Part shown: piece after piece, positions 17,615-25,384 of the stretch | Layout of the letters: every line of letters starts with the position of its first letter | Position numbering within the stretch: position 1 is the stretch's first letter | Source: an uncultured Collinsella sp. | GTDB taxonomy: Bacteria > Actinomycetota > Coriobacteriia > Coriobacteriales > Coriobacteriaceae | NCBI GenBank assembly: GCA_905199225.1 | Contig: CAJKFS010000030.1 | Span: forward strand, 1-28,811 | Reading direction: 5' to 3' | Length of the DNA: 28,811 bases | Position numbers and translations under genes: made by a program | The notes under the pieces: generated by a model | The model's input: the letters and a program-made list of their open reading frames with translations, nothing else | Databases searched by the model: none | Told to the model about the DNA's origin: nothing

Positions 17615-18553
17615 ATGCGAAACATGGATCACATAGAATTGCACCGCGGAGGACGCGAGGAAGCGTTTCCCGAGACCGCCGAAGACTGGCCCTATATTGC
17701 CGAACGCGCAGAATTCGCTCGCTATCCGGGCAATTCCGTCCCCTGGCACTGGCATTCCGAAGTCGAGCTTTTCTACATGGAGCAGGGAGCGATTGACTAT
17801 CGAACGCGCGCGGCTCATGAACACGTGCGCTTTGAGGAAGGGTCCGCCGGCTTTATCAACGGCGGCGTTTTGCACAGCACGCTGCAATCACCCAATTCGG
17901 CACCGGCCATTCAAATGCTGCATATCTTTCAACCGTCAATGCTCGGCGATCCCGCGGGACGCCTTCAAAAGCGCTACATCAATCCTTTACTGCAATGTCG
18001 AGGCGTCGATATGCTCAAATGGTCGCCCACCAACCCCGGCGATATGCCCTTTATCGATTTGCTGAAGAGCTCCTTTAACCACGATCTTCAACAGCCGCAG
18101 AACGAGATGGCGCTTCGAAATAGCCTGTCAGAGCTCTGGATTCAGATTTACGCCAAGGCCGAACCGCTCTTTTCCTCCGACGGCGCCTCTTGGATGACCG
18201 GCCGCGACGTACAGTTCAAGGCAATCCTGGACTTTATCCGCGCAAACTATGCAGCCGCTATAGATGTGCCCCAGATGGCATCTGCAGCCGGCGTAAGCGA
18301 AAGAGAGTGTTACCGCATTATCGAAGCTTGCGCAGGAACGACCCCGGCGGCATATCTACGCGCATACCGTATAAACCGTGCTTGCGAGCTTTTGGCACAC
18401 ACCACGCGAACGGTACAGACGGTCGCGCGCCAATGCGGATTTGCGACAGCAAGCCATCTTGGCCAGGTATTTAAAGAACAAATGGGATGCACCCCTTCGA
18501 GCTATCGAGCAGTGAGGCAGAATCTCGATAGTACCAGGCAGAAATCCCACTAG
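17615..18553 (+). CDS. AraC-family transcriptional regulator with cupin-like sensor
   Basis: A 312-residue regulator. The N-terminal part (about residues 25-110) is a cupin-type ligand domain with the HWHSEVELFYMEQG motif, common in AraC proteins that sense sugars or related metabolites. The C-terminal 100 residues hold the two helix-turn-helix units: AAAIDVPQMASAAGVSERECYRIIEACAGTTPAAYLRAYRI and the second with VARQCGFATASHLGQVFKEQMGCTPSSYR. The start at 17615 is supported by the -10 placement; ATG 17624 is the alternative. It precedes a HAD phosphatase by 56 bases on the same strand. Codon choice is less GC-biased than in the neighbouring genes, which may hint at transfer. Targets are unknown. 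Confidence 0.88.
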   Translation: MRNMDHIELHRGGREEAFPETAEDWPYIAERAEFARYPGNSVPWHWHSEVELFYMEQGAIDYRTRAAHEHVRFEEGSAGFINGGVLHSTLQSPNSAPAIQMLHIFQPSMLGDPAGRLQKRYINPLLQCRGVDMLKWSPTNPGDMPFIDLLKSSFNHDLQQPQNEMALRNSLSELWIQIYAKAEPLFSSDGASWMTGRDVQFKAILDFIRANYAAAIDVPQMASAAGVSERECYRIIEACAGTTPAAYLRAYRINRACELLAHTTRTVQTVARQCGFATASHLGQVFKEQMGCTPSSYRAVRQNLDSTRQKSH

Positions 18554-18609
18554 TCCTTCTTCTGTCACTTCATCAAACTTGCAGGCAAGCAACAGATAGG
18601 AGCAACCAT

Positions 18610-19233
18610 ATGAAGCACTTTGACCATATCGTGTTTGACGTTGATGGAACATTGGCAGATACAGAAGAAAGCGTGCTGTCATCGCTTGCCCAGATTGTCC
18701 AAGAAGAGACAGGCAAAACGCTCCCCCGAAACGAGCTTGAATTTGCCCTCGGCATACCCGGCAAGAATGCCCTTGAGAAACTTGGGATCTACTCGCAGAC
18801 AACGTTGGATCGCTGGTGCCAAGTTGCTGCCAGCTTTAAAAGCACCATCAGCGTGTTTCCCGGCTTGCACGAAGTTATCGCAACACTCGCCAACAACGGC
18901 TGCAAACTTGGCATCGTCTCCTCACGTGCGCGCGACGAATACACAGACGAAATTGCACCCCTTGGCTTCGATAAGTTTTTTGAACACATCATCCTTGTCG
19001 AAGACACAACCGAACATAAACCCGCACCCGCTCCCATGCTCGAATATCTCCGGCGTACGGGCGCGAATCCTGGCAACGTCGTCTACGTTGGCGACACCGT
19101 CTACGACGAACAATGCGCAACTTCGGCAGGGGTCAGTTTTGCCAGAGCGGCATGGGGATCACACCAAGACATCCCAAACGCCACCTACAACCTCAAAACC
19201 CCCAACGACCTGCTAACCCTAACAACCAAGTAA
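18610..19233 (+). CDS. HAD-superfamily phosphatase (phosphoglycolate phosphatase-like)
   Basis: A 207-residue hydrolase of the haloacid dehalogenase superfamily, subfamily IA. Motif I is FDVDGTLADT with nucleophile Asp10 and Asp12, motif II is IVSSRARDE, motif III is the Lys of EHKPAPAPM, and motif IV is YVGDTVYDEQCA. The helical cap between motifs I and II resembles PGP/PpaX/beta-phosphoglucomutase-type enzymes. The exact substrate cannot be assigned. The ATG follows AGGAG. It is probably co-transcribed with the upstream AraC gene. Transcription would end at the large palindrome 19297-19421. Base composition is less GC-rich than in the flanking genes. Confidence 0.88.
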   Translation: MKHFDHIVFDVDGTLADTEESVLSSLAQIVQEETGKTLPRNELEFALGIPGKNALEKLGIYSQTTLDRWCQVAASFKSTISVFPGLHEVIATLANNGCKLGIVSSRARDEYTDEIAPLGFDKFFEHIILVEDTTEHKPAPAPMLEYLRRTGANPGNVVYVGDTVYDEQCATSAGVSFARAAWGSHQDIPNATYNLKTPNDLLTLTTK

Positions 19234-19296
19234 CCCTCCCATCCCAAATTCGCAGTCCTAACGCCACAAGGGCGACGACCTCGAGAAGGTCAACTT

Positions 19297-19421
19297 GGGA
19301 GGGACGAGGGCTTAGTTCCCCAATCGTCCTCGGGCATGCAAAAAGCCTCGCTGCGCACTTCGTGCGGCGAGGCTTTTTGCCCCCTGTGGAAAGATTGGGG
19401 AACTAAGCCCTCGTCCCTCCC
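19297..19421. repeat. Complete nested palindromic repeat (29-bp perfect outer arms)
   Basis: Outer arm 19297-19325 (GGGAGGGACGAGGGCTTAGT and on to CCAATC) is repeated in perfect inverse at 19393-19421. Between them sit CGTCCTCGG, CATGC and the terminator hairpin 19338-19380. The left part of the element is homologous to the minus strand of 1-70. It lies between two convergent genes. Confidence 0.85.
19338..19380. terminator. Bidirectional intrinsic terminator inside the palindrome
   Basis: GCAAAAAGCCTCGC (19338-19351) pairs perfectly with GCGAGGCTTTTTGC (19367-19380), with CGCAC-TTC-GTGCG at the tip. The stem is GC-rich and flanked by A5 and T5, so it can stop the HAD transcript (plus) and the aldolase transcript (minus). 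Confidence 0.85.
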
Positions 19422-19454
19422 CGGGATATGTAGCGAGTCGGAGTACCCTTGCTG

Positions 19455-20312
19455 TTACTCTGCTTTGCCCACAGAGTTGAGGTTGGTCATGCGAATCTTA
19501 ACCAGCTCGGTGATCTCACGCATGCCCTCCTTGGCCGGCTTCTTGGGGTCGAAGCAGGCAGGGTTCTCGGCCATGTAGGCCATGAAGCCCTTGGTGTAGG
19601 CCTGACGCAGCTCGGTGGCGTAGTTAACCTTGCAGATGCCGTTCTTCACAGCCTCGGCAACCTGCTCATCGGGCACACCGGAGGTGCCGTGCAGAACCAG
19701 CGGCACGTCGACGGCGTCGCGGATAGCCTTGACCACGGACTGCTCGATGTGCGGATCGCTCGTGTACACACCGTGGCTGGTGCCAACGCCAATTGCGAGG
19801 GAGGTGCAGCCGGTACGCTCGACGAACTCCTTGGCCTCGGCAGGGTCGGTGTAGGGGCTCTCGCCCTCAACCGCGGGACCGTCGTCCTCCTTGCCGCCAA
19901 CCTTGCCGAGCTCAGCCTCGACGGGCACGCCCATGGCGCGGCCAGCGTCGGCGACGGACTTGGTCAGGGCGATGTTGTCCTCGAAGGACTCGTGCGAACC
20001 GTCAATCATGACAGAGGTGTAGCCCGTGCGGAAAGCCTGCATGCAGCGGTCATAGCCATCGCCGTGATCGAGGTGCAGAGCGACGGGCACGGAAGCGCGC
20101 TCGGCGGCAGCCTTGACCATGCCGTAGAAGTAGTCCAGACCAGCGGTCTTGATGGTGCCCGGGGTGGTCTGCATGATGACGGGGGACTTGGTCTCCTCGG
20201 CAGCGGCCAGAACGGCCATAACAAACTCGAGGTTCTCGACGTTGAAAGCGCCAACAGCGTAGTGGCCGGCCTGAGCGTCCTTGAGCATCTTTTCGGTGGT
20301 AACAAGTGCCAT
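19455..20312 (-). CDS. fba: Class II fructose-/tagatose-bisphosphate aldolase
   Basis: A 285-residue zinc-dependent aldolase that splits a ketose 1,6-bisphosphate into glyceraldehyde 3-phosphate and dihydroxyacetone phosphate. Family features: YAVGAFNVENLEF near the start, zinc and catalytic residues in ALHLDHGDGYD (His80, Asp82, His83), SVMIDGSHESFEDNI, VEAELGKVGGKEDD, GVGTSHGVY and VLHGTSGVPDEQ. Length and motifs fit both FbaA and GatY/KbaY enzymes, so whether the main substrate is fructose or tagatose bisphosphate is open. The ATG at 20312 has GAGGAG nine bases upstream; the longer in-frame start at 20366 is less likely. It is divergent from a DeoR regulator, a common arrangement for sugar-catabolic control. 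Confidence 0.92.
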   Translation of the reverse strand: MALVTTEKMLKDAQAGHYAVGAFNVENLEFVMAVLAAAEETKSPVIMQTTPGTIKTAGLDYFYGMVKAAAERASVPVALHLDHGDGYDRCMQAFRTGYTSVMIDGSHESFEDNIALTKSVADAGRAMGVPVEAELGKVGGKEDDGPAVEGESPYTDPAEAKEFVERTGCTSLAIGVGTSHGVYTSDPHIEQSVVKAIRDAVDVPLVLHGTSGVPDEQVAEAVKNGICKVNYATELRQAYTKGFMAYMAENPACFDPKKPAKEGMREITELVKIRMTNLNSVGKAE

Positions 20313-20645
20313 GAGCGTTTGCTCCTCTCCCTCGCCCGCATCTGGACATCGGGCGTAGTTGTTCACAAGGCGTTTACCTTGCGTTTTGCTGCGCTCATTG
20401 TATGAAATTCAGCGGCTTTACACGCGCGAGATATTGAGCCCATGCAGGTCAATACAGTCGTTTTTGAAAAGTAAACGGAAGGAATTTGAGCCGAGTGGAC
20501 ATGTTCGATATTGAATTTTGGGCGTTCAGCGTCTTTCTTTTATAGAAAAGATAAGTAATCGAAAGGTGTTTTCTTACTCAAAAAGAAAATGAACGAAAAT
20601 AGAGTCAACACAATTCCTGCAAATTTAGCCGAGAATGGAGCAAGC
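20313..20645. promoter_or_regulatory. Divergent control region between aldolase and DeoR regulator
   Basis: About 330 AT-rich bases. A compact palindrome TCTTTT-ATAG-AAAAGA lies at 20536-20551, and related A/T-rich words (TTTTTGAAAAG near 20462, CGAAAATAGAG near 20594) are scattered around it. These are candidate DeoR binding sites. No promoter with standard spacing could be assigned to either gene. Confidence 0.35.
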
Positions 20646-21449
20646 ATGGCCCAAGCCACCAACCGTGCCTTTGCCGACGAACGCCGTACCGCCATTTTGG
20701 AAATGCTCGATCATAATGCCTCGGTGCAGGTAGCAGAAATCGCCCAGACCTTTGGCGTGTCCTCCGTCACCGCCCGCGCCGACCTTGACGCGCTCGCCGA
20801 AGCAGGCAAGCTGCGCCGCACACATGGTGGTGCCGTATCGCTCCACAAACGCCTAACCGTTTCCACGCAGGATCGCCGCATCAATGTCAACGTCGCCGCC
20901 AAGCAGGCCATCGCGCAAAGCGCCATCGAGCTCGTCAATGACGGCGACACGCTGCTCGTCGACTCGGGCACCACGGCGCTCGAGTTCGTCCGGCTCCTCG
21001 ATCAGCGCGACGGTATCACCGTCATCACGGCCGACATTACCATTGCCGATTACATCGACGAGAGCATGCCCTCAGTCGATGTCGTCATGCTGGGCGGGGC
21101 GCTGCGCAAAGGCCATCGTTATTTGTACGGACCGCTCACTATGCAGGCGCTCCAAATGGTCCATGCCGATCTGGCCGTCATGTGCCCCGGCGCCTTTGTC
21201 CCCAGCTGCGGCTTTACGACCGACTATCCCCAGATGGCCGAGACCAAAACGGCTATGATCGCCGCGGCCCATCAAAGCGTCGCCCTCATGGACGCCAGCA
21301 AGGTTAACGGACGCGGCATGTACCGCTTTGCCGAGCTTGCCGATGTCGACTCCATCGTGATGGACCGTGACCCCGACCATGCCGTCGCCACCTCAATCGC
21401 CGAGGCCACTGACAGCTCACGCCCAGCCCTCGTCATCGCCCGCATCTAA
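20646..21449 (+). CDS. DeoR/GlpR-family transcriptional regulator
   Basis: A regulator of 267 residues from the ATG at 20646. The N-terminal helix-turn-helix reads RRTAILEMLDHNASVQVAEIAQTFGVSSVTARADLDALAEAGKLRRTHGGAV, the classic DeoR pattern. The C-terminal DeoRC sensor domain (from about residue 75) has DSGTTALEF, a sugar-phosphate binding signature, and MLGGALRKGHRYLYGP. I chose 20646 because GGAG is five bases upstream and the HTH then lies where the family has it; ATG 20589 would add 19 unusual residues with only a poor binding site. Members respond to phosphorylated sugars. The divergent aldolase suggests a ketose or hexitol phosphate pathway, but this is not proven. Confidence 0.88.
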   Translation: MAQATNRAFADERRTAILEMLDHNASVQVAEIAQTFGVSSVTARADLDALAEAGKLRRTHGGAVSLHKRLTVSTQDRRINVNVAAKQAIAQSAIELVNDGDTLLVDSGTTALEFVRLLDQRDGITVITADITIADYIDESMPSVDVVMLGGALRKGHRYLYGPLTMQALQMVHADLAVMCPGAFVPSCGFTTDYPQMAETKTAMIAAAHQSVALMDASKVNGRGMYRFAELADVDSIVMDRDPDHAVATSIAEATDSSRPALVIARI

Positions 21450-21455
21450 AAACAA

Positions 21456-21494
21456 AAACCACCACAAAGGTGCCTGTCCCCTTTGTGGTGGTTT
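21456..21494. terminator. Terminator hairpin with CCTGTCC loop between convergent genes
   Basis: A perfect 15-bp stem AAACCACCACAAAGG (21456-21470) / CCTTTGTGGTGGTTT (21480-21494) with loop TGCCTGTCC. On the minus strand it is followed by a strong T-run, so it best serves the flavodiiron gene; on the plus strand only three T follow. The loop sequence recurs in the hairpin at 8164-8200. Confidence 0.8.
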
Positions 21495-21517
21495 GAGCGT
21501 CAAAAGTGAAAGTGTCG

Positions 21518-22678
21518 CTACTTGGACAGCTCGTCGGCAAGGGCCTCAATCTGAGCGCGCGAGGCGTCGTTGAGCGAGCCCAGCACGGTCACCTTGTTCT
21601 GCGTCAGGGTGATGTCCTTCATGCCCTCGAGCTCCTTGGTCATAACCTTGGCAGCTGCAGGCGCCCAAGAGCCGGCCTCGACGAGCGCCACCGTACGGTT
21701 CTGGTAGGCGTGCTCGGCGAGCGTATGGATGAAGGTGCTCATGCACGGGAAGATCTCGCCCTGATAGGTGATGGAGGCGAGCACCAGACGGTCGTAGCGG
21801 AACGCATCCTCAACGGCCTCGGCCATGTCGTCGCGAGCCAAGTCAAAGACGGAAACCTTCTGGCCGCGGGCCTCGAGCGCAGATGCAAGCTCCTCAACGG
21901 CGGCCTTCAGATGGCCGTACACGCTCGCATAGGCAATCGTGATGCCCTTGTCCTCGGGCTGGTAGCTCGACCAGGTGTTATAGGTGTCGAGGTAATAGCC
22001 CAGGTTCTCGGTCAGTACGGGGCCGTGGAGCGGACAGATGATCTGGATATCCAGATCGGCGGCCTTCTTGAGGACGGCCTGCACGAACTTGCCGAACTTA
22101 CCGACGATGCCAAAGTAGTAGCGGCGAGCCTCACAAGCCCACCCTTCCGGATCCTCGATGTCGTTGGCGCCAAACTTGCCAAAGCCGTCGGCACTAAAGA
22201 GCACCTTGTCGGTGGACTCGTAGGAGAAGATCACCTCGGGCCAGTGAACGTTGGGGGCGCCGATAAAGGTCAGGCTGTGGCCGCCCAGGTCGAGCACATC
22301 GCCCTCTTTGACGACCATCTTGCGCTCGGGGTAGTCGGTGCCAAAGTAGTTGACCATCATGCGGAAGGCGCCCATGCTAGCCACAATCTGGGCCTGGGGA
22401 TAGCGCTCCATAAAGGCGGCGATACCAGCGGAGTGATCGGGCTCCATGTGATGGACGACCAGGTAATCGGGCGTACGACCATCGAGCACGGCCTCGAGGT
22501 TGCCGAGCCACTCGTCGACAAAGTCAGCGTCAACCGAATCGGCGACGGCGATCTTGTCGCCCAAGATAACGTAGCTGTTGTATGCCATACCGTTCTCGGA
22601 CACGTCGTACTGGCCCTCGAACAGGTCAATGTCGTGATCGTCGACGCCAATGTAGCGGATATCCTTGGTGATCTCCAT
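21518..22678 (-). CDS. fprA: Flavodiiron protein (class A, FprA-type)
   Basis: A 386-residue cytoplasmic enzyme that reduces oxygen to water and/or nitric oxide to nitrous oxide, a standard defence of anaerobes. The N-terminal metallo-beta-lactamase-like domain carries the di-iron ligands in HHMEPDHS (His77, Glu79, Asp81, His82), a further His in GAPNVHWPEV, Asp in LFSADGFGKFG and His in CPLHGPVL. The C-terminal flavodoxin domain begins near ITIAYASVYGHLKAAVE with the FMN loop and contains ASITYQGEIFP. No fused rubredoxin or NADH-oxidase domain is present, so the electron donor is separate. The ATG at 22678 follows AGGAGG; a longer in-frame start at 22741 crosses the promoter. It is a single-gene unit. 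Confidence 0.94.
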   Translation of the reverse strand: MEITKDIRYIGVDDHDIDLFEGQYDVSENGMAYNSYVILGDKIAVADSVDADFVDEWLGNLEAVLDGRTPDYLVVHHMEPDHSAGIAAFMERYPQAQIVASMGAFRMMVNYFGTDYPERKMVVKEGDVLDLGGHSLTFIGAPNVHWPEVIFSYESTDKVLFSADGFGKFGANDIEDPEGWACEARRYYFGIVGKFGKFVQAVLKKAADLDIQIICPLHGPVLTENLGYYLDTYNTWSSYQPEDKGITIAYASVYGHLKAAVEELASALEARGQKVSVFDLARDDMAEAVEDAFRYDRLVLASITYQGEIFPCMSTFIHTLAEHAYQNRTVALVEAGSWAPAAAKVMTKELEGMKDITLTQNKVTVLGSLNDASRAQIEALADELSK

Positions 22679-22694
22679 CAGGCAAAGCCTCCTA

Positions 22695-22724
22695 GATAGA
22701 CAAAAGAGCCCGTCTATCATAGCA
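22695..22724 (-). promoter_or_regulatory. Extended -10 promoter with overlapping palindrome for fprA
   Basis: On the minus strand TGCTATGAT (22724-22716) is an extended -10 element. The inverted repeat GATAGAC (22695-22701) / GTCTATC (22712-22718) overlaps it and ends just before the ribosome binding site. A repressor bound there would block transcription; an mRNA hairpin is the other option. Confidence 0.45.
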
Positions 22725-22807
22725 CTCGCCTTCATAGCCACGGCTATCTGTCAGCATCCTTACCGATTGTTTTTGAGGCGGAATATACCGCCGTTTACCT
22801 GCACAAA

Positions 22808-23839
22808 CTATGCGCGCGGTATCGCCGTGCTATGTCGAATGATGAGTTGGCCGGGAATACGAATGGCAACGGTTTTGCCCGCCGTACCCGCCTCGGGAAC
22901 CGCATGCTCAAACACCTCGCGTCCGCGCTGATGTAGATCGAATCGCACGGTCGTGAGCTCGTTGTGTGCGACAAAATCATCGAGCGAATCGTCGACGCCC
23001 ACCACGCTTACGTCCTCGGGCACGCGCAGACCGCTATCGCGCAGCGCGGCAATCGCGCCATTTGCCATCTGATCGTTTGCCGCATAGATCGCCGTCATGG
23101 TGCGGTCGTGCTCGGCCAGGTACCTGCCGGCCTCGTAGCCGCTGTTGGCAGACCAGTCGCCCTCGAGCGGCTCTGCCGGCTCGATGTGTTTACGCTCGAG
23201 CGCATCCTGCCAACCGGCGCGGCGAAATTGTTCGTCGACCGAGAACGACGGGCCGCCAATATAACGAATCTGCTCGTGCCCCAGCTCAAACAGGTGATCC
23301 ATAAGCAACAGCGAGCAGCCGTAATGGTCGGAATCGACCGTGGTCACCCGCGGGTGCGCATACATGGTAACGATGACCGTGCCAATGCCCGGCAGTGGAT
23401 CGAACGTCTCAAAATCGGGCGCCATGCGACTCATACCGATGATGATGCCGTCCACCGGCAATGCGGCCATACGACGCGTGGCCTCGGCAAGCGAGAATTC
23501 CTCGGTCTTGGACATCTCGACCAGCGTGATGGCGCAATTATGCTCGCGAGCAGCGCTGGCGATGCCATCGATCATTGAGAGGTTGCCAAACTTGGTGACA
23601 TCGTTGACGCACAGGCCGACCGAATGGTAACGGCCGTCGCGCAGCGAGCGACCAGCATAACTCGGACGAAAGCCGAGCTCTTGCATAGCGGCCTGCACGC
23701 GCTGGCGCGTCTGCTCGTTAACGTTGGGCAAGCCGTTGGCGACGCGCGAAACCGTCTGCTGCGAAACGCCAGCAGCGCGGGCGACGTCGGCCATGGAGAC
23801 CGGACGCGTACCTGTATCGTTGGACGGGCGCCTTGCCAC
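22808..23839 (-). CDS. LacI-family transcriptional regulator (likely of galKT)
   Basis: A 343-residue LacI/GalR-type regulator. The N-terminal helix-turn-helix is VSMADVARAAGVSQQTVSRVANGLPNVNEQTRQRV, followed by the hinge LGFRPSYAGRSLRDGR and a periplasmic-binding-protein-like sensor domain (VGLCVNDVTKFGNLSMIDGI, GIIIGMSRM, DQMANGAIAALRDSGLRVPEDVSVVGVDD). The start is GTG, with GAAGGTGA upstream. It is divergent from galK-galT, and the shared region holds three copies of a LacI-type operator, one in front of its own gene. It very probably represses the galactose genes and itself, with galactose or a derivative as inducer. Confidence 0.92.
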   Translation of the reverse strand: MARRPSNDTGTRPVSMADVARAAGVSQQTVSRVANGLPNVNEQTRQRVQAAMQELGFRPSYAGRSLRDGRYHSVGLCVNDVTKFGNLSMIDGIASAAREHNCAITLVEMSKTEEFSLAEATRRMAALPVDGIIIGMSRMAPDFETFDPLPGIGTVIVTMYAHPRVTTVDSDHYGCSLLLMDHLFELGHEQIRYIGGPSFSVDEQFRRAGWQDALERKHIEPAEPLEGDWSANSGYEAGRYLAEHDRTMTAIYAANDQMANGAIAALRDSGLRVPEDVSVVGVDDSLDDFVAHNELTTVRFDLHQRGREVFEHAVPEAGTAGKTVAIRIPGQLIIRHSTAIPRA

Positions 23840-23932
23840 AGGATCACCTTCACCCTTGCGAGATCTGAATAGCGTGAATGCCGGCCCGGGCAGAAATACA
23901 TCCCGCGCCGAGGCCCGCTATCGTCGGACGCA

Positions 23933-23945
23933 TGTTAACGTACTC
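23933..23945. promoter_or_regulatory. Operator O1 (in front of lacI-type gene)
   Basis: TGTTAACGTACTC, identical in 13 bases to the core of O2 and O3. It lies about 95 bases before the regulator's start, on its leader or promoter side, suggesting autoregulation. Confidence 0.6.
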
Positions 23946-24052
23946 TACTTTTTCTATCTGCATCTCTTCTGCTTTATAAGTCCATACGGCAGTACCGTTC
24001 ACGGCTGAATTTCTACCGATTACCAGATTCCCAAAAAGTGATAAGCGATGTG

Positions 24053-24069
24053 TTATGAGTACGTTAACA
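24053..24069. promoter_or_regulatory. Operator O2 (overlaps galK -35)
   Basis: TTATGAGTACGTTAACA. Around the central ACGT it is a quasi-palindrome TG-n4-CG-n4-CA, the layout of LacI-family operators. Its right end is the -35 hexamer of the proposed galK promoter. Confidence 0.65.
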
Positions 24070-24092
24070 TAGCCTGTAACATGCGGTATCGT
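24064..24092 (+). promoter_or_regulatory. galKT promoter
   Basis: -35 TTAACA (24064-24069) and -10 TATCGT (24087-24092) with exact 17-base spacing. Transcription would start near 24099, giving a leader of about 80 bases that contains O3. Confidence 0.5.
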
Positions 24093-24119
24093 GAACACTT
24101 GGTTCATGCCGCTTCAAAT

Positions 24120-24136
24120 TGTTAACGTACTCATAA
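24120..24136. promoter_or_regulatory. Operator O3 (downstream of galK transcription start)
   Basis: TGTTAACGTACTCATAA, the exact inverse of O2 over 17 bases and 67 bases away centre to centre. Its place in the leader would make it a roadblock site, or a partner of O1/O2 in a DNA loop. Confidence 0.65.
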
Positions 24137-24178
24137 CGACGCAAAAAATCGTCCGTACGCGCCAAGGAAAGGACCCCC

Positions 24179-25384
24179 ATGACCACCCCCGACGAAAAGA
24201 CGCTCGCCACGCTCACCAAGCTGTTTGAGGAGGAGTTTGGCCCCATCGGCGACCGACAGGTGCTCTATGTGCACGCGCCCGGCCGCTCCGAAATCAGCGG
24301 CAACCATACCGACCACGAGGGCGGCCACGTCATCGCCGGCTCGCTCGATGTCGCCGTCGACGGCATCGCCGTGGCGACCGACACCAACAAGGTTCGCGTT
24401 GCCGACGAGGGCTACCCCACCTTTGAGATTACGCTCGACACGCTGGATGTTCAGGAGGCCGAGAAGGGCACGTCCGCGAGCCTCGTCCGCGGCATGGCCC
24501 ACGAGGTCGCTGCCCTGGGCGTTGAGCCCCGCGGCTTCGACTTTGCCTTCACCTGCTCCGTCCCCTCGGGCGGCGGTCTTTCCAGCTCCGCTGCCGTCGA
24601 GGCCGCATACGGCCGCGCCATGGAGACGCTCTGGGGCGCACCCGCCATTGAGCCCGTCGCGCTTGCGCAGATGAGCCAGCGCACCGAGAACAACTACTAC
24701 GGCAAGCCCTGCGGCTTGATGGACCAGGCCGCCGTGTGCCTGGGCGGCCTCGCCTACATGGATTTTGAGGATCAGGCAAGCCCCAAGACTCAGAAGCTCG
24801 AGCTCAACTTTGAGGATCACGGCTATGCGCTCGTGCTCGTTAAGGTGGGTGCCGACCACGTGGCAGCCACCGACGACTACGCCGCCGTACCGCGCGAGAT
24901 GCAGGACGTTGCTGCCGAGTTTGGCAAGACACGCCTGTGCGAGGTCGACGTTGCCGACTTTGACGCCAAGCTCCCCGAGCTGCGCGCCAAACTGGGCGAC
25001 CGCGCTTGTCTGCGCGCCGTTCACTACTGGTACGAGAACGGCCTGGTCGACAAGCGCTGGGCAGCTCTTAACGCCGGCGACATCGACCAGTTCCTGGTCC
25101 TGACGCGCGAGTCCGGCGCCAGCTCTGCCATGTACCTGCAGAATGTCGTTGCCAAGTTGGGCTCCGAGCAGCCCTCCATGTATGCGCTGGCCCTTGCCGA
25201 GCATGTGCTCGACGGCCGCGGCGCCGTCCGCATCCACGGCGGCGGCTTTGGTGGCACCATCCAGGCCTTCGTGCCGCTCGACCTAGTCGACACCTTTATT
25301 ACCAAGATGAACGGCTGGCTGGGCGAGGGCTCTGCCCGTCACTACGCAATTTCTGACAAGGGGGCTTACGCGGCATGGCTGTAA
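24179..25384 (+). CDS. galK: Galactokinase
   Basis: Phosphorylates galactose to galactose 1-phosphate with ATP, the first committed step of the Leloir pathway. The 401-residue GHMP kinase has the galactokinase signature in Firmicutes-type form (HAPGRSEISGNHTDHEGGH), the phosphate loop VPSGGGLSSSAAVE, the CGLMDQAAV segment with the catalytic Asp, and the C-terminal GHMP motif RIHGGGFGGTIQAF. The ATG follows AAGGAAAGGA. It overlaps galT by ten bases. Control is probably by the divergent LacI-type protein through O2 and O3. UDP-glucose 4-epimerase and mutarotase genes are not in the window. Confidence 0.96.
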   Translation: MTTPDEKTLATLTKLFEEEFGPIGDRQVLYVHAPGRSEISGNHTDHEGGHVIAGSLDVAVDGIAVATDTNKVRVADEGYPTFEITLDTLDVQEAEKGTSASLVRGMAHEVAALGVEPRGFDFAFTCSVPSGGGLSSSAAVEAAYGRAMETLWGAPAIEPVALAQMSQRTENNYYGKPCGLMDQAAVCLGGLAYMDFEDQASPKTQKLELNFEDHGYALVLVKVGADHVAATDDYAAVPREMQDVAAEFGKTRLCEVDVADFDAKLPELRAKLGDRACLRAVHYWYENGLVDKRWAALNAGDIDQFLVLTRESGASSAMYLQNVVAKLGSEQPSMYALALAEHVLDGRGAVRIHGGGFGGTIQAFVPLDLVDTFITKMNGWLGEGSARHYAISDKGAYAAWL

